Notes under the pieces: generated by a model | Database searches by the model: none | Seen by the model: only the letters and a program-made list of their open reading frames with translations | What the model was told of the DNA's origin: nothing | In this document: one piece after another, positions 12,301-20,220 of the stretch | How positions within the stretch are numbered: position 1 is the stretch's first letter | Layout of the letters: the number at the start of each line of letters is the position of its first letter | Assembly (NCBI GenBank): GCA_905221605.1 | Contig: CAJNDS010002110.1 | Location: 533,501-597,500, forward strand | From: Symbiodinium natans | Lineage: Eukaryota > Sar > Dinophyceae > Suessiales > Symbiodiniaceae | Length of the DNA: 64,000 bases | Direction: 5' to 3' | Position numbers and translations under genes: made by a program

Positions 12301-13219
12301 AATAATGGGGATTGTTGTTCTCTATACTTTTTGGGGGTGGTTCTTAAGGAAAGGTAGGGGATTTTGGGACTTCCCAGCAGCCTGACGAGATGAATCTAAC
12401 AAACAGGGTACCCGCTTCTTCCCTGAGCATAGGAACCGACTGCAGCAAGCCGTTCAACAGGAAGAAACCCTAAGCTTGAGATGTTCCCCCTTATGGTACC
12501 AGCCCTTAATAGGGATTCCAGGGTAACGCTAGACCCTAAACCCTGAACCCTAAACCCTGAACCCTAAACCCTAAACCCTATCATAATCCTCATTAAAGGC
12601 TGTTAGTATAAGGGGGGACATCCAACCCTAAGCCCTCAGCCCTATAGACTCTCAACCCGAACCTTGATAGGAGGGGCCTAGCCCCCGAAGTACGGGCCCG
12701 TGCCGTTTAGGGTTGAGGGTTAGACATAAGACCCACTCGAATGACCCAAAACCCTGGGCCCTGAAAACGTCCGGCGAGTGGTTCGTACTGAAAAAACAAG
12801 AGGCAAATTTGGCCTATATTCTCCGACAAATCGGGGAAGCCCAACAGGCTGAAGTTTAACTACTGGCTAAATCAGCTAAGGCTAGGGCTTAGGGTTGAAG
12901 TCTCAGTGTGCAGGACGCGGGAGGCTCGCGACATACAGTTGTTCGAGCACAGCCCAAAAAGACTTCGAAAGCCCGGCCTCACAGCCGAAAACCTGAAGTA
13001 CGGACACCCCATCTTTAGGGTGCCCCCAGAAGGGATCCTAAATCCTAAACACTAAACCTTTAGGGCTCAGGGTTGCCCCCCCGAAACCCTAAACCCTAAA
13101 CCCTGAACCCTAAACGCTGAACCCTAAAAACCCTAAACCCTAAACCCTAAAGCTAGGGCCGCCCAAGCAGCAGGCTCCACAGCGCGGCCGCCAGAGCTCG
13201 GCCGTGCTGGATCCCGGAC
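321..13219 (-). CDS. Gene D: multi-exon gene of unknown function (span)
   Basis: This is a span entry for about 18 minus-strand exons, listed one by one below. Many neighbours agree in phase: 13160-13219, 12117-12165, 11211-11269, 10571-10661, 10298-10372, 10007-10074, 9599-9651 and 9291-9376 form one chain, and 3360-3446, 2711-2761, 2574-2600 and 2056-2118 form another. The links between 6.9 and 3.4 kb are not resolved. The protein is Glu/Ala-rich in the middle, with two D-P-W-A motifs (exons at 10298 and 10007), two T-W-A exons (8602 and 7260), and two D-F-Y exons (3360 and 2711) that suggest repeated units. I recognise no family. The start is not seen and the 3' end may lie outside the window. 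It could be more than one gene. Confidence 0.5.
372..2055. other. Intron(s): heptamer arrays, TA repeat
   Basis: Holds CCCTAAA arrays near 985-1030, 1474-1531 and 1636-1672, a TTTAGGG array at 1784-1878, a TA-rich microsatellite at 748-778 and a long tract of unique AT-richer DNA. An open stretch of 73 codons on the plus strand (1080-1301) shows no exon-like codon use. A weak exon candidate at 1550-1633 is listed separately. Confidence 0.5.
1550..1633 (-). CDS. Possible exon (gene D), borders unsure
   Basis: An island between two CCCTAAA arrays, open on the minus strand with a reading that contains SVGTKDFCRSWFAQMRLGQQ. Both flanks are CCCTAAA rather than the usual inverted pair, so it may be a relic or an exon with one non-standard neighbouring intron. 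Confidence 0.35.
2056..2118 (-). CDS. Exon, 21 codons (gene D)
   Basis: Begins VSERQVIEASKLKHRFNFVR after the acceptor CCTGGAG; the donor is GCG|GC. High G/C at third positions. It joins in phase 0 to the 2574-2600 exon upstream. Confidence 0.65.
2574..2600 (-). CDS. Micro-exon, 9 codons (gene D)
   Basis: Reads YFRPPRVLK; acceptor ACGCAG, donor AAA|GC. Phase 0 on both sides, which fits its neighbours. The short length makes it less certain. Confidence 0.45.
2711..2761 (-). CDS. Exon, 17 codons (gene D)
   Basis: Reads DFYEVKTTITSENKPME; acceptor CGACAG, donor GAG|GC. The D-F-Y start resembles the D-F-Y-D-V-A-V-T-F part of the 3360-3446 exon, so this may be a repeated beta-strand unit. Confidence 0.65.
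3360..3446 (-). CDS. Exon, 29 codons (gene D)
   Basis: Begins PKVAVSWLNHEEEQFDFYDV and ends in DGAQ. The acceptor is GTGCAG, a few bases inside a CCCTAAA array in gene sense; the donor is CAG|GC. Clear coding character. The alternating hydrophobic pattern suggests beta strands, but I cannot name the family. Confidence 0.75.
3447..4936. other. Intron with arrays and three hairpin elements
   Basis: TTTAGGG arrays at 3458-3508, 3608-3655 and 3862-3910. Hairpin-type elements at about 4012-4140 (family E), 4242-4350 (family A) and 4398-4520 (family C). CCCTAAA array at 4800-4876. The 144-codon minus-strand open frame at 4249-4683 runs through the hairpins and is not a gene. Confidence 0.55.
4937..4994 (-). 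CDS. Probable exon (gene D), borders unsure
   Basis: Reads AEAMWGERWAAGPKNQPRS in part. Acceptor ACATCTAG; the donor is unclear, with GC after AATCA possible. Flanked by inverted heptamer arrays. The plus strand is also open here, so confidence is moderate. Confidence 0.45.
4995..6230. repeat. Introns: heptamer and octamer arrays
   Basis: A TTTAGGG array with slipped variants at 5015-5190, a second at 5515-5553, and an 8-mer CCCTAAAA array (with CCCCTAAAA variants) at about 5976-6215. An exon at 5581-5644 interrupts the stretch. The 5200-5510 part is unique DNA without recognisable features. Confidence 0.7.
5581..5644 (-). CDS. Exon, 21 codons (gene D)
   Basis: Begins LNSEDASVRKMSGKSPLRCR after acceptor TCATCAG; the donor is AAG|GA. 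Basic, Ser-rich peptide. A second frame is also open, but its third-position composition is poorer. Confidence 0.55.
6231..6298 (-). CDS. Exon, 22 codons (gene D)
   Basis: Begins YLDVDSDALLDVPPEGLAVP. Acceptor CCGAG, immediately next to the heptamer array; donor CAAG|GC. Acidic peptide with very high third-position G/C. Confidence 0.65.
6915..6968 (-). CDS. Exon, 18 codons (gene D)
   Basis: Reads ERLAHHMPLPGLQLLGHE; acceptor GGCACAG, donor GAA|GT. The plus strand is also open here, but the minus-strand splice signals and position fit the gene. Confidence 0.5.
6983..7087. mobile_element. Family B palindromic element (MITE-like)
   Basis: Terminal inverted repeat CTTGGGATGTTCACCCTTAT pairs with its exact complement at the right end, around a loop with a second inverted AGTAGGGATTAT/ATAGTCCCTATT stem. 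Related copies recur at about 12478-12615, 19011-19086, 20565-20648, 27592-27715, 28044-28146, 29064-29162, 48030-48100 and 48908-49036. No coding capacity, so mobility would need a partner. The mobile nature is inferred from copy number and ends. Confidence 0.65.
7260..7349 (-). CDS. Exon, 30 codons (gene D)
   Basis: Begins AASLLQDLAALPQSAGALAA and ends in GRLQTWAE. Acceptor TTTCAGAG, donor GAG|GC, flanked by an inverted pair of heptamer arrays. Ala/Leu-rich, helical. Its end resembles the 8602-8628 exon (GLSTWASAE). Confidence 0.75.
8602..8628 (-). CDS. Micro-exon, 9 codons (gene D)
   Basis: Reads GLSTWASAE; acceptor GGGTCAG, donor GAG|GC, phase 0. It is upstream of and similar to the end of the 7260-7349 exon, so it may be a duplicated exon piece. 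Confidence 0.5.
9053..9098 (-). CDS. Possible exon (gene D)
   Basis: Open on the minus strand with GSWDATLPGHHCAQC after acceptor GGTAG. It lacks heptamer arrays on its flanks, and the neighbours join in phase without it. It may be a skipped exon or a chance frame. Confidence 0.3.
9291..9376 (-). CDS. Exon, 28 codons (gene D)
   Basis: Begins PRKGLRKLLGFEFQEICGDV and ends in YEMK. Acceptor CCTCAG, donor AAG|GC, phase 1 in and 0 out, which agrees with both neighbours. A 29-bp piece of this exon (9338-9366) is copied exactly at 9449-9477 beyond a TTTAGGG array. Confidence 0.75.
9599..9651 (-). CDS. Exon, 17 codons (gene D)
   Basis: Reads SLRTVRVGAGRGGQAVR; acceptor GCCCCAG, donor CGAG|GC. Its phase (2 in, 1 out) matches the exons on both sides. 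Arg/Gly-rich. Confidence 0.6.
10007..10074 (-). CDS. Exon, 22 codons (gene D)
   Basis: Begins KLEHSGTSTLLRTQDDDPWA. Acceptor GGGAAG, donor CA|GA. The D-P-W-A motif is shared with the next upstream exon (10298-10372). Confidence 0.65.
10298..10372 (-). CDS. Exon, 25 codons (gene D)
   Basis: Begins DPWARWALNRAAGIEAAAPE and ends in three Glu. Acceptor CGGGAG, donor GAG|GC; inverted heptamer arrays on both sides. Helical, very high third-position G/C. Confidence 0.75.
10571..10661 (-). CDS. Exon, 30 codons (gene D)
   Basis: Begins QEEKAEPAVAAHSAVSGDEE and ends LLMPKLFKGL. Acceptor TACAAG, donor CTT|GA. In phase with the exons on both sides. Confidence 0.7.
10662..11210. other. Intron: long array and unique centre
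   Basis: TTTAGGG array at 10676-10748 at one end and CCCTAAA array at about 11105-11178 at the other. They face each other as complements around some 350 bp of unique DNA (10830-11070). Confidence 0.6.
11211..11269 (-). CDS. Exon, 19 codons (gene D)
   Basis: Reads AAPWMELGGWRPPGGILAT; acceptor TTCGAG, donor CT|GA. Gly/Pro/Trp-rich. Phase agrees with both neighbours. Confidence 0.6.
11270..12116. other. Intron: degenerate TTTAGGG tract
   Basis: Array at 11287-11410, passing into a strongly degenerate G/T-rich heptamer tract to about 11670, unique DNA, then a CCCTAAA array at 11990-12075. Nothing else seen. Confidence 0.5.
12117..12165 (-). CDS. Exon, 16 codons (gene D)
   Basis: Reads PEDGGGPDLWSEVARH; acceptor GACGAG, donor CAC|GC. 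Phase 2 in and 0 out fit the neighbours. Confidence 0.6.
12166..13159. other. Intron with two hairpin elements
   Basis: A family C element with a poly-C/poly-A junction at 12215-12360 and a family B element at 12478-12615 whose loop contains a CCCTAAA array. Unique DNA to 13020, then a CCCTAAA array to 13150. Confidence 0.55.
13160..13219 (-). CDS. Exon, 19 codons (gene D)
   Basis: Reads SGIQHGRALAAALWSLLLG; acceptor AACGAG, donor CG|GC. Hydrophobic and helical; it could be part of a signal or membrane segment near the N-terminus of gene D. It is the most upstream exon that I assign to gene D. Confidence 0.55.
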
Positions 13220-13739
13220 CTCGTTTGCGCAAAAACCTACTGGTTCTTATTTAGGGTTTAGGGTTTAGGGCTTAGGGCTTTGGGCTTTGGGCTTAGGGTT
13301 TCGGGTTTAGGGCGCAAAACCTGCTGGTTCTTAGTAGGGTCAATTTGGATTAACTGGGTATGACCTTCGTCGTCATTTCCAAAATTCAGATGTTCCAATT
13401 TCTTACACTTAAGGAATATACCTGAACTTATACGAAGGAACATTATTATGAATTAGGGCGGATTCCTTAATTTAGGGCTTTTGGAAGATCTGGGTGGTTC
13501 TTATCGTAGGGAATGAGGGAAGTAGGTATCCTCTACGAATCCCTGAAAATGTAAACGAAGGGTACCTGATGCCCCCATTCCCTGCGAAGAACCAATACGA
13601 GTCGCGCCTACTTTACTTTTTACTAGGCTTGCGAAGTTGGCGGTATCCTAACCTAACTGTTGCGCTTTTGCATGTTGACTTCTGTGTGGTAGCTCGCGCG
13701 GCACCAGGTGGATGCGCGAAGGCACGCCGCCTCTTGGCA
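13220..13739. other. Spacer between genes C and D (inferred)
   Basis: A short TTTAGGG-like array at 13250-13315 is flanked by an imperfect duplication (13228-13255 and 13312-13340). A family D hairpin lies at about 13390-13500 and a palindromic TAGGGAATGAGGGAA-type element at 13495-13612. The stop of gene C lies at the right edge. Confidence 0.45.
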
Positions 13740-13937
13740 TCAGCCGGCCTTTGGGTGCCAGTAGCAGAAGAAAACGTGGCCTCCTCCAATGAGGGCCCAG
13801 ATCCCTCCATCGCCTGGCTGGCAGGGCATCTGCTTTGCACGCACTTGTTCTGACTCGAGCCGCTGCATGGTCAGTGTCCGTTGCCTTCGCCACCGAGCCA
13901 GAGGCATGCCAGTTGACATGGCAAGTTGCTGGGCATC
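13740..13937 (-). CDS. Terminal exon, 65 codons plus TGA (gene C)
   Basis: The longest clean exon of the window. After acceptor TTGCAG it begins DAQQLAMSTGMPLARWRRQR and ends GGGHVFFCYWHPKAG followed by TGA. The lack of any donor-like need and the in-frame stop suggest the 3' end of a gene. It joins in phase 0 to the 14266-14331 exon. Family not recognised. Confidence 0.6.
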   Translation of the reverse strand, partial: DAQQLAMSTGMPLARWRRQRTLTMQRLESEQVRAKQMPCQPGDGGIWALIGGGHVFFCYWHPKAG

Positions 13938-16900
13938 CTGCAAGCTGTCGATGGCAATACATGCCCTGCAGTAGTATACACTTTGACAGGCCAGAGCTCT
14001 ACTTCCCCTGATTTTTACATTACATTTGGGGTTTAGGGTTTAGGGCCATTATACCCTTTTAAGGCCCTTCATAGGGTTGATTATGGGCTAATCGCCGATC
14101 CTGTTACCGGGACGTTAAAATTTGGGTTAACTGGGTAGGGCCTTCGTAGTCATTTGTAGAAATGTGCCGTTGCCATGGGTTCCATACGCGTTTGGGCGTT
14201 GGGTTTAATTGGGTTTAGGGTATAGGGTTTAGGGTTTAGGGCGCCGTGGGCTTCAGATCTACAACCTCTGTGGTGGTGGCCACGCGACTGCTCCAGAGTT
14301 CCAGGAGCATCCCCCGCGCGACTCGAGGCTCCTGGATAGCTGGAGGGGGTTTGAGAGTTTGAGGGTTTCGGGTGTAGGGTTAGGGTTTAGGGCTTAGGGC
14401 TTAGGGTTTAGGGTTTAGGGCTTAGGGCTTAGGGCTTAGGGCTTAGGGTTTAGGGTTTAGGGTTTAGGGTTTAGAGAAGAAGCCCCATGTTCTCAAAGCT
14501 TTGGTCCTCCCGACTGCAGGGTGGAGGAGCCCGAGGCACCGATAGCAGGCGGAGGAGCTTCCCGTGCCTGTTCGGGGATCTGAAGGTTTAGGGTTTAGGG
14601 TTTAGGCTTTAGGGTTTAGGGTTTAGGGTTTAGGGCTAGACCCCAGAGCAACCAAGGAATAAAAACGGGACACGTTTTGGTGTTAAGGGGCTTCCCAGAG
14701 GGCCCCATAATCCTGCCAGAGGGCCCCATAATCCTGCAACTTATAGCACTGTAACTCGATTCAAAACCAAAAACAAAAAACAGCTCAAGCCCTCAGACTC
14801 TAACCCACACTGAACCCGACAAAACCCCATAACCCTATAATCCGTTCAAACCCTGAAACCCTCTAACTCTAAACCCCACAAAACCCAAAAACCCACAAAC
14901 CCAAAAACGCAAAACCCTAAAACCCTAAACTACTAAAACCCAAAACCTTATAACCCTACAACCCTAAACTACTAAAACCCTAAACTACAACTAAACACCT
15001 CAAACCCTATAACCCGAAAAAAACCCTAAACATTCAAACCCTATGACCTAAAACCCAAAAACCTCAAACCCTCAAACCCTGTAACCCTACAACCGATAAA
15101 GTTTGGCCCGGTCGCCTCCCCAGTCCTCGACCACCGCCGCGCGGGCCCTGCGCCTGTGGCCGCCGTGCCGGGCGCCGGGCCTTGCTTTGTTGATGGGTTT
15201 AGGGTTTAGGGTTTGGGGTTTAGGGTTTAGGGTTTAGGGTTAGGGTTTAGGACGCGGGGTTTAGGGCTTAGGGAGGGGGGTTCAGGGTTTCATTACCGAA
15301 TTACGGGCTTTGCCAGCCCCTAAGCCCTTCGCCCTCAACTTCGGGAGTTGGGGGGCGACAGCTTCGGGCTTCGCGGTTTAAGGCTTGGAAGCTCGGGTGT
15401 ATCAAGTGCCTTGTACACCTCAAGTCTTCACTTTCTGCGCGCTGCCGTTTCAAACTCTCGGTCCCTTAGTAGGGGCCCTTAAGAGGGTACCCCCCTTGTT
15501 CCCCCTCATATACCCCCTTACACACCCTATTACAAATGAAGGGCCCATGTGTCAGAACCCTGTGAAGGAGGTTCGGGACCAAAATCAGGGCCCATGCAAA
15601 TACCCTCAGACCAAAACCGCTATCGCAAACCCTAAACCCTGGGCCCTGAACCCTAACACACCAAAAAAACGTGGTACATCTAAAGTTCATCATTCTCTGG
15701 CCCCGATTTCAACCTTTAAAACACCAAACAAATTAAAGAGCAGACTGCCTTAAAACCCTAAATAAAGAGCAGACTACCTTAAAACACAGAGAGCAGCAGA
15801 CTACCTTAAACCCTAAAACATAAAACGCAAAGACAGGGCTTGGATGACACCCCTAAACCCGAAACCCTAAACCCGAAACCCTAAACCCTCTACAGGTCAA
15901 GCCTACGTGCTGCGTTTAGGCCCGCGGGCCTGCAGACAACATACCCTGCAAGCCCCAAGGCCCCACACGGGGCTTCTAGGGTGCAGGGTTAGACCCTAAA
16001 CTCGAAACCCTAAACCCTAAACCCTGTACCCTAAACCCGAAACCCTAAACCCTAAACTCGAAACCCTAAACCCTAAACCCTAAACTCGAAACCCTAAACC
16101 CTAAACCCTAAGCCCTAAACCCTAAACCCTAAAAAACCCTGAAAGTGAAGCGGTCCTTGAGGCTCCTCTTCGGCGGCCGCCGGCCGCCGGCGGGCAACCG
16201 TCTTGGGCTCCAGCTCCTCCGGTTTAGGGTTTAGGGTTTAGGGTTTAGGGTTTAGGGTTTGGGGTTTAGGGTTTAGGGTTTAGGGTTTAGGGTTTGGGGT
16301 TTAGGGTTTAGGGTTTAGGGTTTAGGGTTTAGGGTTTAGGGTTTGGGGTTTCGGGTTTGGGGTTTGGGGTTTGGGGTTTGGGGTTTGGGGTTTAGGGTTT
16401 GGGGTTTGGGGTTTCGGGTTTTGGGGTTTGGGGTTTGGGGTTTAGGGTTTTAGGGTTTCGGGTTTTAGGGTTCTTGGGTTTTTGGGTTTTCGGATTTAGG
16501 GTTTGGGGTTTGGGGTTTAGGGTTTCGGCGCTGTCTCTGATGGTTTAGGTTGAGTTTGGTACACTTCTCGGGCTTAGGGCTACATAGGGCTTTTGGTACA
16601 CTTCCCAGGTTTAGGGTTCAGGGTCTGCTTGTATCACTGCCAGGGTTCAGGGTTTAGGGTTTAGGGTTTAGGGTTTCAGATTTCAGTAACCTAGGGGTGC
16701 AGAGACAAAGTACCAGCGCGCAGGGCAGATACTACAGGAACCGTGAACAAGTGAACAACCTAGGGGTATAATTAGGGTGGGGACCTCTAAAAAAGATCCT
16801 TAACCTTATACCCCTACATAACCTCACATATATATATATATATATATATATCTTATATAAGTCCCGACAAAAACCCAAGGAGCTCTAAACCCTAAATCCG

Positions 16901-19900
16901 ACACCCTAAACCCCCTTAGGCGACACAGGGCTGCGTGGAGGGATGACGTCGAGCATGAAGGGCATTGGCAAAGGGACTCAGAGAAGCTGTCGCCACCTGA
17001 GGGTTCACCTCGGGTTTAGGGTTTAAGGTGACTGCCAAACCCTACTAACCTACTAACAAAATGCCTGTAGCTTAGAACCCACTACATATAGGGCATCACC
17101 CCCCCCCCCCCCAAAAAAAAAAAAAAAAAACAAAAAAAAAAAGTAGGCACATGGAGTTTCAGGCAAGGTTTAGGGTGGGAGGATTATCAAACAAACCTGA
17201 CACACATGTCCTAAGTGGACTATCGCATCGGGTGCTCCCTAAACCTCGTCTAGGATGAAATGCGGGAGCCTAGACATGAGAACCTAAACCCTAAACCCTA
17301 AACCCTAACACTAAACCATAGCGATACCTGTAACAGCCTTCAGTTGCTAGTTAGGTTGTTGGGGTTCCTGCGAGGCAAATCCTAGCCACACCCCTCTTGC
17401 AGCAGCCCTCTTGAGAACTACTTTTACTCGAGAACCCCACAAAATTGGTTTTAGGTGGTGTTCAGGGCTTAGGGGCTTTAGGGCTTAGAGAATTTTATAG
17501 GGCTCAGGGCTACTATTTGCTTTAGAACACCCAAAAAATGAACCATAAGATTCCCTATGTTACACTTGTTAAACCCTAAACCCTAAACCCTAAACTCTAA
17601 ACCCTAAACCGGGGGGTCTCCTAAACTCGCGTGCCTCACACGGAAGCGGCGGGGACCCAAACCACCACCTCGGCGGCGAGGCGGCAGGGTTTAGGGTTTA
17701 GGGTTTAGGGTGTAGGGTGTAGGGTTTAGGGTTTAGGGTTTAGGGTTTAGGGTTTGGGGTTTGGGGTTTGGGGTTTGGGGTTTGGGGTTTGGGGTTTGGG
17801 GTTTGGGGTTTGGGGTTTGGGGTTTGGGGTTTGGGGTTTGGGGGTTTTGGGGTTTGGGGTTTGGGGGGGTTTGGGGTTTGTTTAGGGTTTAGGGTTAGGG
17901 TTTAGGGTTTAGGGGGTTTAGGGTTTAGGTTTTAGGGTTTAGGGTTTAGGGTTTAGGGTTTAGGGTTTTAGGGGTTTAGGGTTTAGGGTTTAGGGTTTTT
18001 TAGGGTTTAGGGGTTTAGGGTTTAGGGTTTAGGTTTAGGGTTTAGGTTTAGGTTAGGGTTTAGGGTTTTAGGGTTTAGAGGTTTTTAGGGTTTAGGGTTT
18101 AGGGTTTAGGGTTTAGGGTTTAGGGTTTAGGGTTTAGGGTTTAGGGTTTAGGTTTTAGGGGGTTTAGTTTAGGGTTTTTAGGGTTTAGGGTTTAGGGTTT
18201 AGGGTTTAGGGTTTAGGGTTTAGGTTTTAGGGTTTAGGGTTAGGGGTTAGGGTTTTAGGGTTTAGGGTTTAGGGTTTAGGGTTTAGGGTTTAGGGTTTAG
18301 GGTTTAGGGTTTAGGGTTTAGGGTTTAGGGTTTAGGGTTTAGGGTTTAGGGTTTAGGGTTTAGGGTTTAGGGTGAAGGGTTTAGGGTTTAGGGTTTAGGG
18401 TTTAGGGTTTAGGGTTTAGGGTTTAGGGTTTAGGGTTTAGGGTTTAGGGTTTAGGGTTTAGGGTTTAGGGTTTAGGGTTTAGGGTGACTGATGGGCTGGT
18501 TGAGGGTTGAGAAGGCTTTGAGTGTAGGCTGCAGGCTTTGGGTGTCTAGACCCAGGAGTAGGCTAGGAATAGAAGGCTGCCCTTTATTTGGTTGAAAGGG
18601 GCCGACCAGGGGGCCTACACCCTAAAAAAGGAATAAGGGCCTACTCTGGGTCCTAGACTCTAAGGGTTTAGGGTTTAGGGTTTTAAGGGTTCGGGGCTTC
18701 TTTACGGCATCGGATTCCTTCGGGCTTCTGGGTATTGGGGCCTGCGATAAGGGTTTACCTGGAGGTTCAGGGTACTTAGTAACCCAACTATGACTGTACT
18801 TATAGCCCAATTATAACCCTATTAGGGTACTTAAGGGGGCTTAATAGTGTGCTATAACTACAGTTATAATTGGTTCCTAAGTACCCTGAACCTCCATACT
18901 TGGGTGCTTGGGGTTTCATTGGTGTCCAGCCTCAAGCCCATGCAAGTGCTAAGGGTATGCCCCCGTCAAAAAGGCATTGGGCATTGGGACCGCTTGAGGT
19001 GCAGGGTAAACCTTGGGATGTCCCCCCTACTACTTCCCGTCCATAAAAGGAATTATAATAGGGGGTACTGGGGAACATCCCAAGGCAAACACTACACCCT
19101 AGTTCCAGCCTGCACCCTACACCCTAGCCCTGGAACTCTAACACCCAAACCTCAAACCCTAAGTCCTAAACCCTAACCCCAAACCCTAAACCCCAAACCC
19201 TACATCCCAAACCCTGAACCCTAAACCCTAAACCCGAAAGTCCAGTCCCAGAGGCGGCAACTGTCGACCACCAGGCGCTTCCTGCGAGCAGGCGTCGTAG
19301 CGCAGCCTGTCGCGGTTATAGGGTTATAGGGTTATAATATAGGGTTTTAGGGTTATAGGGTTATAGGGTTGTAGGGTTTAGGGTTTAAGGGTTAGGGTTT
19401 AGGTTAAGCCCTTGGCTTCCTAGCTTGTCCTACGAATGCCCGAAATAGTTTTGTTTAATGTCAGAAATCAGGTTGCAAGCCCATTCAAGAGAAACTCAGC
19501 AAAAGCTACAAGCAAGTCACAAAAAACACAGAAAACAGCTTTTAATGCAAAGGGCTTTGTAGAGTTAAGGGCCCACGTGGAACCTGGACGGGGGCCAGCA
19601 GGGACCCAGGGGGGTAGGAGCAATGGAAAAAGTTGGCGAACGTTAGAAACAAGCCGAAAGAAAGCTAGAACCAGCAAAAACAAGGAAAACAAATCGGAAA
19701 AAAAGGGAGAAAGTTAGTTCAGGAACAACCGAGTAGTGGCAGCAGACTTGATTTCTGACTTTTTCGCTGACTTGACTTGACTTCTGACCTTTCGAGTTCT
19801 GCCGAAGGGGTCCCTGATGAAGCCGTCTGACTTGCTTCGAACTTGTTTTTTCCCTAACAAGTCATCGAAAGCAGCGCAAAGTTTAGGTCCAGGGCTTCGG

Positions 19901-20181
19901 GTGCTCAGATACCCTAAACCCTAAACCCTAAACCCTAAACCCTAAACCCTAAACCCTAAACCCTAAACCCTAAACCCTAAACCCTAAACCCTAAACCCTA
20001 AACCTCCGCCAAGGTGGCATTACATTGAAGGCGGCGGTTCCAGGCTGTGACGACTCGGCCAGGCGGATCGCGACTTCCGTCGCCAAGGCCTCTGCCGAAG
20101 ACTTCTAGGGTCTTAAGGCCCTTAGGTAGGGTTTAGGGTTTAGGGTTTAGGGTTTAGGGTTTAGGGTTTAGGGTTTAGGGT

Positions 20182-20220
<39 letters not shown>

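Noticed and set aside
13494-13853. 119-codon plus-strand frame
   Set aside because: It is the antisense of the well-supported terminal exon 13740-13937 joined to a palindromic element.
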